Source: JBOFDP01 sp051647125 (GTDB lineage Bacteria; Bacteroidota; Bacteroidia; Chitinophagales; Chitinophagaceae). From it: DNA of 30,010 nt. This document shows, one piece after another, positions 24,142 through 30,010 of this stretch (position 1 is the first letter of the stretch; each line of letters starts with the position of its first letter). The translations under genes and the position numbers were made by a program. Where the stretch lies: positions 1 to 30,010 of the forward strand of contig JBOFDP010000042.1 in NCBI GenBank assembly GCA_051647125.1, written 5' to 3'. The notes under the pieces were generated by a model. It was not told the DNA's origin, did not search any database, and saw only the letters and a list, made by a program, of their open reading frames with translations.

Positions 24142-26991
24142 TTATTCAGGTTCAAAACCAAGTATGAAGCTAAATCTAAAAGCACTACCCAAACTTAGAG
24201 AAGAAAGCCTATCTATACCTAGTGTGTAATCAAATCCTATTAATCCTAAGGCGGGCAACATAAATCTTACACCAACACCAACATCTTTACGTAGTTGAAA
24301 AGGATTCCACTCTTGTAAAGAATACCATCCATTTGCCATTTCATAAAAAATTTGTCCATAAATGGTAGAGCTAGTTGAAAGTACAAAGGGTATCCTCAGC
24401 TCTGCAGAATATTTATTAAATAGAGTAAAGTATAGGGAACGAGTATCATTTTCTGGATTAATATATGGATCTGAGGTACGATACACAGGATATCCTCTTT
24501 GAGAAACAATATCATATCCTAAAATACCACCATAAGCACCCATTAAACCGGCATCTCCCAGTTGAAATCGTTCAAAGGCAGAGTAGGGCAAATTAGTAGA
24601 ATATCTACCTAAAAAACCAAATTTTACGGCTAATCGTAATACTACTTGCATATTTTTATCCTCCCCATAGGTTGGTGTTATAGGGAGATACCAATCGGCA
24701 TTAAGACGCCATTTATGAAATTCTATCCATTTATTATAATTGATGTTCTTGTTAAATAACGAATATGGAGGTGTAAATTTAGCTGTTAAATTGAAGGAGG
24801 ATCCAGATCTAGGAAATACAGGTTGATCTATAGAAGATCTTCTTAGTCCTAATTGTAAATTGATAGAATTGGCAATGCCATTACTAAACTCTGCCGTGAT
24901 AGGGTAGTTTTTAAGATTGTAGTAAGTATAATTGAGCCCATAGTCTACAATAAAATAATCATCTGGCCAAGAGAGTGGGTTACTCATAATAGCCGATACA
25001 TTAACAGCAGTCAAGAAAGAAGAGTCCGCATTAAAGAGGCTAGGTACTGTAGATAAAAATCCACTTGCACCATAAGTATTATGAGTAAATGATGCGGCTA
25101 TAGTGAAGGAGTTACGTTTTCTATTGCCTAACCAAAATTGAGTAAATGATCCTGAGAAGCTATAAAAGTATTTTCCATTAAGTTGTGCTCGTACGCTAAA
25201 TCGTTGCCCATCTCCTGTAGGTAAGGGTTTCCAGGCTTTTTTATTAAATAAATTTTGTACAGAAAAATTGTTAAAAGTAACCCCTATCGTACCTGTAAGC
25301 CCATAGAATCCTCCCCATCCTAAAGAAAGCTCTAATTGGTCTGATGATTTTTCTTCTAAGGATAAATTAATATCTACGGTGCCGTCATTCAAGTTAGGTA
25401 TAGGTACAGGATTTATTTTATCTTGATTAAAATATCCTAAATTGGCAATATCTCTAATAGAACGAATAAGCTCTGTTTTGCTGAATTTATCACCAGGAAG
25501 TATTCTTATTTCTCTCCTTATAATATGCTCCTTTGTGCGGTCATTGCCAATAATATTAATATTCTTAATAGTAGCAATAGTACCCTCTTGTATACGTATT
25601 TCATAATCAATCGTGTCGTTATAAATACGGGTTTCTACAGGGTTTACCTGAAAAAATAAATATCCATTATCCATATATAAAGTAGAGATATCATAGCTAC
25701 TACCATCAGGGGAAGCTTGTTTTCCTAACTTTTTATTGAGCAATTCTAAGTTATAAGGATCACCTTTCTTTATACCTAAAATACTTTGTAATAAAGAATC
25801 TTTATATATGGTGTTTCCTTTAAATACAATGTTCCCAAAATAATATTTGTTGCCTTCATTAACTTGTATTTCAATATTCATTAATCTATTATTGATAAGA
25901 TATTGGGTATCTTTAATAATCTGAGCATCTCTATATCCTAGATTGTTGTAGTAAGAAATGATTTTATCTAAATCATCTGTATATTTATTTTCAATAAATT
26001 TAGAACTGTAAAATAAGTTTATTAAACGAGCATAACGGCTAGCGGCTAAATAGGTTTTTGTAGGTGAAAAAAAAGCAAAATTTTTAATAAATTCTTTAAA
26101 TGTAATGCGTACGGGTTTACCATATACAAAAGAATCTTTAGGAGGGAATAAAGTAAGTCGTACATATTCCCTAGTATCTTTCATTTTTCCTTTCAACTGA
26201 TAGTCGGGAACCTGATTATTACCATAAAATACAATATCGTTTATATGTACTTTTACCCCTTTATTAATGGAAATAATTACTTTTTCTGCAGTTTGCTGTT
26301 TATTAAGAATTTCTTGAATAGTAACTTTTGTTTCGTAAAATCCTTTATCTACAAAAAATTTAATAATTTCATCTTCTGCATGCTTAAGCATACTTTCAGT
26401 TACCACCCTTCCTTTCTTTAATTGAAATTTTTCTGATAAACTTTCTCTTTCTCCTTTTCTTACTCCTTTTATTTGATATTCTGACAATACAGGTCTTTCT
26501 TCTATAGAAATAATTACCCATATAGAATCATTTTCTACTTTGGTAATAGAGAGTTCTATATCAGAAAACATATTTTGTTTCCATAGGCTGTTAATGGCTT
26601 TAGAAATTCGATCACTAGGGAGCATAATTTTAGCTCCTTTTTGAAAACCCGCTATAGAAGCGATAAAGTTATCTTCCATAGAATGATTGCCTATAATTTG
26701 TATATCTGCTACAATATAGCTTTGAGGGGGATAAGAAAAAGAAATATTTTTTTTATCAATAGTATTTTTCGGAGATATAGAATCTTTGTTTAAGATGGCG
26801 ATGCTCTCGGAAGAATCTATAGTATTGGAATTATTTTTGGAAATAGCTATGGTAGTAGTATCTTGAGCATACAGAGGGGTAATTATTCCTATAATACTCA
26901 AAAAGTAAATGGCGAAGCGTAATAAGTGATAAGTTAAAATAGTATTTTTTAACAGCATGGGTTGTATTATATTACTTCTAATAAAAGGCAC
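24142..26991 (-). CDS. bamA: Outer-membrane protein assembly factor BamA
   Basis: A 949-residue Omp85 protein. A signal peptide ends near PLYAQ (about residue 43); Met12 may be the true start, since the 11 residues before it are not signal-like. A Ser/Asn/Ile-rich linker (about 45-85) precedes the POTRA repeats (about 90-530), with typical lines such as YVVDKGFYETKV-like and YYNNLGYRDAQI segments. The beta-barrel follows, with the QRGYP motif, a variant of the (V/I)RG(F/Y) lid-lock motif. BamA folds beta-barrel proteins into the outer membrane and is essential. It is somewhat longer than many family members, mainly from the linker. It lies 22 nt after uppS and 12 nt before skp. Confidence 0.95.
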   Translation of the reverse strand: MPFIRSNIIQPMLLKNTILTYHLLRFAIYFLSIIGIITPLYAQDTTTIAISKNNSNTIDSSESIAILNKDSISPKNTIDKKNISFSYPPQSYIVADIQIIGNHSMEDNFIASIAGFQKGAKIMLPSDRISKAINSLWKQNMFSDIELSITKVENDSIWVIISIEERPVLSEYQIKGVRKGERESLSEKFQLKKGRVVTESMLKHAEDEIIKFFVDKGFYETKVTIQEILNKQQTAEKVIISINKGVKVHINDIVFYGNNQVPDYQLKGKMKDTREYVRLTLFPPKDSFVYGKPVRITFKEFIKNFAFFSPTKTYLAASRYARLINLFYSSKFIENKYTDDLDKIISYYNNLGYRDAQIIKDTQYLINNRLMNIEIQVNEGNKYYFGNIVFKGNTIYKDSLLQSILGIKKGDPYNLELLNKKLGKQASPDGSSYDISTLYMDNGYLFFQVNPVETRIYNDTIDYEIRIQEGTIATIKNINIIGNDRTKEHIIRREIRILPGDKFSKTELIRSIRDIANLGYFNQDKINPVPIPNLNDGTVDINLSLEEKSSDQLELSLGWGGFYGLTGTIGVTFNNFSVQNLFNKKAWKPLPTGDGQRFSVRAQLNGKYFYSFSGSFTQFWLGNRKRNSFTIAASFTHNTYGASGFLSTVPSLFNADSSFLTAVNVSAIMSNPLSWPDDYFIVDYGLNYTYYNLKNYPITAEFSNGIANSINLQLGLRRSSIDQPVFPRSGSSFNLTAKFTPPYSLFNKNINYNKWIEFHKWRLNADWYLPITPTYGEDKNMQVVLRLAVKFGFLGRYSTNLPYSAFERFQLGDAGLMGAYGGILGYDIVSQRGYPVYRTSDPYINPENDTRSLYFTLFNKYSAELRIPFVLSTSSTIYGQIFYEMANGWYSLQEWNPFQLRKDVGVGVRFMLPALGLIGFDYTLGIDRLSSLSLGSAFRFSFILGFEPE

Positions 26992-27013
26992 TAAAATATA
27001 GAATTTATTTTAA

Positions 27014-27784
27014 TTAAGTATTAGACTTTTTAATTTGTTCGCTAATTTTTCCAAAACGACGTTCTCTATTTTGATATTCTATAATAGCTTCATATAAATG
27101 TTGCTCATTAAAATCAGGCCATAAAACTGGAGTAAAAAATAATTCAGAATAAGCAATTTGATACAATAGAAAATTACTTATACGATATTCTCCACCCGTA
27201 CGAATGAGTAGTTCTGGATCCGGGAAACTATGTGTAAATAAATAATTCTTAATAGTTTGCTCATTAATTTTTTCTATGCTTAAATATCCTTGTGTAATAT
27301 CTTGAATAATTTTTTTTGTGGCGTAAGCAAGCTCACTTCTTCCACTATAGTTTAATGCCATAATAAGTTGTAATCCATTATTGGAGGATGTCTTTTCTAT
27401 GGCATTTTTTAATTTTCTTTGTAATGTATTAGGTAATGTATCTATAAAACCAATAATATGTAAACGCACATTATTTTCTTGCAATAGGGTAATTTTTTTT
27501 TCTAAGGTGTTGGCTAATAATGTCATCAATCCTGAGACTTCATTTTTGGGTCTTTTCCAATTTTCTGTACTAAAAGTATATAGTGTAAGGTATTTAATAC
27601 CCAATTTTCCACAAGTTGTAGTAATACGATTAACAGAATCAACACCTTTTAGATGCCCTAATAGTCTATTTTTCTTTTGTTGCTTTGCCCACCTTCCATT
27701 CCCATCCATAATAATAGCAATATGTTGGGGTATTTTTTCTATATTTATAGTAGATATATCAAAAGCCTCTTTATTTTTTAGCAT
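27014..27784 (-). CDS. uppS: Isoprenyl transferase (undecaprenyl diphosphate synthase)
   Basis: A 256-residue cis-prenyltransferase. The N-terminal IAIIMDGNGRWAKQQ carries the catalytic aspartate (D27) and the phosphate-binding GNGR. LGHLKGVDSV, LTLYTFSTENWKRP and the C-terminal RTGGEYRISNFLLYQIAYSEL followed by LWPDF are all family blocks. It condenses eight isopentenyl diphosphates onto farnesyl diphosphate to give the C55 carrier for peptidoglycan and surface glycans. uppS directly upstream of bamA is a common Bacteroidota order. It lies 25 nt after tpiA and is probably co-transcribed. Confidence 0.96.
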   Translation of the reverse strand: MLKNKEAFDISTINIEKIPQHIAIIMDGNGRWAKQQKKNRLLGHLKGVDSVNRITTTCGKLGIKYLTLYTFSTENWKRPKNEVSGLMTLLANTLEKKITLLQENNVRLHIIGFIDTLPNTLQRKLKNAIEKTSSNNGLQLIMALNYSGRSELAYATKKIIQDITQGYLSIEKINEQTIKNYLFTHSFPDPELLIRTGGEYRISNFLLYQIAYSELFFTPVLWPDFNEQHLYEAIIEYQNRERRFGKISEQIKKSNT

Positions 27785-27809
27785 AATTACCGATGATCAA
27801 AAAAATATG

Positions 27810-28550
27810 TTATAGAGCTTTGATAATTTCTATAAATTGATCAGGTTGCAAAGATGCTCCTCCTATTAAACCACCATCTACATTAGGAGAAGAAAAGAGT
27901 TCTTTGGCATTGTTCGATTTTACACTACCTCCATACAATATAGAAATACCATCGGCTAATGATTGGCTAAATTCTGCTATAGCATTACGAATATGTTGAT
28001 GCATAGCTTCAGCTTGCTCAGTAGAGGCGGTTTTTCCTGTACCTATAGCCCAAATAGGTTCATAAGCGATAATAAATTTTGTAAGTTCTTCGTGAGTAAA
28101 TGAAGGGAATATATTTTTTATTTGTTGTGCTACAAATTCGTTATGTTTTCTGGATTCTCGTATAGCAAGAGATTCACCACAGCAGAATACAGGGGTAAGC
28201 CCATTTTCTAAGGCTAATTTTATTTTTTTAATTAATATATTATGAGTTTCTTGATAATATTCTCGTCTTTCACTGTGTCCTATAATAACGTATTTTATGG
28301 GCATAGAAGCCAACATCATAGCGGATACTTCTCCCGTATAGGCTCCTGATGCATGGTCGGCACAATTTTGAGCTCCTATAGCTATCTTGTTAAGATGAGT
28401 AAGTGCCAAATCCAAATAAGGAAAGGGTACGCATACAACAGCGTGTTTATTGTCTGGCAAAGTGGGGCAAACAAAATTTTTAGCATATTTCAAAACTTCA
28501 CTTTTGGTAAGGTGCATTTTCCAGTTAGCTATAGCATATTTATTTCTCAT
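27810..28550 (-). CDS. tpiA: Triosephosphate isomerase
   Basis: A 246-residue TIM-barrel enzyme interconverting glyceraldehyde-3-phosphate and dihydroxyacetone phosphate in glycolysis and gluconeogenesis. Active-site residues are all present: N9 and K11 in ANWKMH, H92 in IIGHSERR, and E164 in AYEPIWAIGTGKTAS, which includes the flexible loop. GGSVKSNNA and VDGGLIGGASL bind phosphate. Length is normal. It is the first gene of the leftward tpiA-uppS-bamA-skp run, with a -7 box upstream. Confidence 0.97.
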   Translation of the reverse strand: MRNKYAIANWKMHLTKSEVLKYAKNFVCPTLPDNKHAVVCVPFPYLDLALTHLNKIAIGAQNCADHASGAYTGEVSAMMLASMPIKYVIIGHSERREYYQETHNILIKKIKLALENGLTPVFCCGESLAIRESRKHNEFVAQQIKNIFPSFTHEELTKFIIAYEPIWAIGTGKTASTEQAEAMHQHIRNAIAEFSQSLADGISILYGGSVKSNNAKELFSSPNVDGGLIGGASLQPDQFIEIIKAL

Positions 28551-28575
28551 AATAATTTATATTTTTATTATATGG

Positions 28576-28583
28576 CAAATTTA
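28576..28583 (-). promoter_or_regulatory. -7 promoter box (TAAATTTG) of the tpiA operon
   Basis: An exact TANNTTTG match on the minus strand, ending 25 nt before the tpiA ATG. No clear -33 TTTG was found. Confidence 0.5.
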
Positions 28584-28728
28584 CTGACTTATTTTTAAAA
28601 TGGATAGTTTTATATTTAAGAATAGGATACTTGTCTTAGTCATTTTAATAATTGTTTTATATAGAGTTTTTCAAGTTTATATTTCATATTAACAAAAAAT
28701 AATTTCTTCATTACAAAAATTAATATTG

Positions 28729-28736
28729 TACTTTTG
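28729..28736 (+). promoter_or_regulatory. -7 promoter box (TACTTTTG) of the DUF3276 gene
   Basis: An exact TANNTTTG match ending 48 nt before the ATG at 28785, the longest leader of this promoter set apart from groES. The divergent tpiA promoter lies about 150 bp to the left. Confidence 0.5.
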
Positions 28737-28784
28737 TTTCGTTATTTACAAATGATTTACTTATTCTAAAATTTTAATCAACAT

Positions 28785-29186
28785 ATGGAAAAACGGGCGG
28801 AAAGTGTTTTTAGTACTCGTATAAGAGCAGGAAAAAAAAGAACTTATTTTTTTGATGTACGTACCACTAAGTCAAATGATTATTTTGTTACAATTACAGA
28901 AAGTCGACGAAAACTTGGGGACGATGGTTTTGAAAAAAATAAGATTTTTTTATACAAAGAAGATTTTAATAAATTTGTAAAATCTTTACAAGAGACGGTG
29001 AATCACGTTAAGCAAGAGTTATTACCAGATTTTGATTTTGATACATTTAATCACGATGAGAATGTTGAAGCATATAATCAACATTCGGAGAGAGTGCCAA
29101 CATTTTCTACACAAGGAGAGAGTACTATTAATCCTGAGATTAATAATGCATCTTTACCAATAGAAGGGGAGGGTGAAAAGTGGTAA
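28785..29186 (+). CDS. DUF3276 (PUR-alpha-like) protein
   Basis: A 133-residue protein. Residues 1-85 match DUF3276, a bacterial PUR-type fold linked to single-stranded nucleic acid binding: EKRAESVFSTRIRAGKKRTYFFDVR, followed by NDYFVTITESRRK and FLYKEDFNKFVKSL. The rest is an acidic, Asn/Ser-rich, probably disordered tail. Its job in Bacteroidota is not settled; RNA or DNA binding is likely from the fold. It has its own -7 box and precedes ftsX by 102 bp. Confidence 0.88.
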   Translation: MEKRAESVFSTRIRAGKKRTYFFDVRTTKSNDYFVTITESRRKLGDDGFEKNKIFLYKEDFNKFVKSLQETVNHVKQELLPDFDFDTFNHDENVEAYNQHSERVPTFSTQGESTINPEINNASLPIEGEGEKW

Positions 29187-29288
29187 ATTCTTGTAATTCT
29201 ATTTTAATGGTTCATTTAAGAAGGCAATAAATGAAATTCAGGTGTAGTATTTTCTAGTTTTTAGCAAAATATATTTTTCAAGTTAAAG

Positions 29289-30010
29289 ATGGGTAAGAAA
29301 AAAAACAAACAATTTTGGGTATCTTATATAGCGCCTGTTATAGGGGTTACTCTTGTTTTAGTTGTATTAGGTGCATTGGGGCAATTTTTAATATATGCTT
29401 TTCAATTAGGACAGCATTTTAAAGAAACTGTAGAGATTAATATTTATATTAAAGAGAATGTAGCAGATAGTGAAAAAAATAGGTTAATGAATAAGGTAAA
29501 AACAATATCATTGCTTAAAAGTTTTCAGTTTGTTACTAAAGAAGAAGCCTTAGCTATTTTTATGAGAGAAGAGGGAGCAGAGGATCCTGTGGCTTTATTG
29601 GGATATAATCCATTTCCAGAATCTATTAAAGTAACTTTAAAAAAAGATGCTTTGCAAGAAAATTATATTATTCAGATAAAGACATATTTTGAAAAAGATC
29701 CTATTGTTAAGGGAGTAGAATATTCTCAAAATCTCTTAAAATTATTGCTTATTAATTTAAAACGCATTAGCTTGCTACTCACTATTATAGCTATTATTTT
29801 TATTATTACTTCTATTCTTCTTATAGATAATACGATAAAGCTTAAAATGTATAGTGATAGATTTTTGATTAAAACCATGCAATTGGTAGGAGCAGAATTT
29901 CGCTTTATTTTAAAACCTTTTCTAAAAAAAGCTATATATTTAGGATTGTTATGTTCTTCTATGGCTGTAGTGTTTCTCTTTGCTGGCGGATTTTATCTAC
30001 AAAAAATTAT
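29289..30010 (+). CDS. ftsX: Cell division protein FtsX, N-terminal 240 residues (cut by window edge)
   Basis: The ORF starts with ATG at 29289 (MGKKKNKQFWVSYIAPVIG) and runs off the window. It shows the FtsX layout: a first transmembrane helix (about 12-37), a periplasmic domain (about 40-150) with the EINIYIKENVADSEKNRL and FVTKEEALAIF segments, then two transmembrane helices (about 160-180 and 213-235). FtsX is the membrane part of the FtsEX ABC-type complex that activates peptidoglycan hydrolases at division. In Bacteroidota the following genes are often a DUF3098 gene, uppP and truB. No ftsE lies in the window. Confidence 0.92.
   Translation, partial: MGKKKNKQFWVSYIAPVIGVTLVLVVLGALGQFLIYAFQLGQHFKETVEINIYIKENVADSEKNRLMNKVKTISLLKSFQFVTKEEALAIFMREEGAEDPVALLGYNPFPESIKVTLKKDALQENYIIQIKTYFEKDPIVKGVEYSQNLLKLLLINLKRISLLLTIIAIIFIITSILLIDNTIKLKMYSDRFLIKTMQLVGAEFRFILKPFLKKAIYLGLLCSSMAVVFLFAGGFYLQKI

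Noticed and set aside
26958..26991. First ATG of bamA as a certain start
   Set aside because: Met12 (26958) gives a cleaner signal peptide; the longer form was kept in the annotation only because nothing decides between them.

Overview
The window looks like chromosome of an AT-rich (about 30% GC, judged by eye) member of the Bacteroidota. The main evidence is: twelve upstream regions carrying an exact TANNTTTG element, the -7 box of the Bacteroidota housekeeping sigma factor; A-rich leaders with almost no Shine-Dalgarno sequences; a fused alpha/beta 2-oxoacid dehydrogenase E1; type III glutamine synthetase; DUF1573, DUF3276 and DUF1015 proteins of the Bacteroidota type; and the order uppS-bamA-skp. 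A fused gene pair, a nonsense-interrupted glycosidase and a missing fabH suggest a drifting or reduced, possibly host-associated genome, but that is inference. I could not assign a genus. No rRNA, CRISPR array, transposase, integrase or phage gene was seen.

Layout. 1-460: C-terminal end of a DUF1015 gene and its terminator. 456-3337: divergent genes for a secreted DUF1573 protein and the fused E1, with -7 boxes overlapping by two bases. 3403-7980: sppA, a lone ABC-2 permease and a DUF502-SerC fused ORF. 8167-8694: secreted Cu/Zn superoxide dismutase. 8834-13714: a likely operon rpmF-plsX-clpC-cytochrome c peroxidase, closed by a terminator. 13824-15980: groES-groEL, preceded by a duplicated TGTC-type motif and closed by a textbook terminator. 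16009-17584 (minus): tRNA-Thr(CGU), which lacks an encoded CCA, followed by the CCA-adding enzyme gene. 17622-17975 (minus): a small Cys/Lys repeat secreted peptide gene and a 36-bp palindromic terminator. 18102-20960: rmlC and glnN. 20961-23553: a 394-bp non-coding stretch, then a DUF4838 glycosidase-like gene cut by one TGA. 23572-28550 (minus): tpiA-uppS-bamA-skp. 28785-30010: DUF3276 protein and the start of ftsX, cut by the window edge.

How the genes work together. Several serve the cell envelope: UppS makes the lipid carrier for peptidoglycan, BamA and Skp handle outer-membrane proteins, RmlC makes a rhamnose precursor, PlsX feeds phospholipid synthesis, FtsX acts in division. ClpC, GroES/EL and SppA cover protein quality control. 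SodC and the di-heme peroxidase together could detoxify superoxide and then peroxide in the periplasm, so the cell probably meets oxygen.

Best leads. (1) The DUF502-SerC fusion: adding one A to the A6 run at the junction restores two complete overlapping genes, so it is a one-base deletion, a sequencing error or a slippage site. (2) The TGA at a predicted Trp position of the DUF4838 gene. (3) The metallothionein-like repeat peptide. (4) Paired motifs 42 bp apart upstream of groES.
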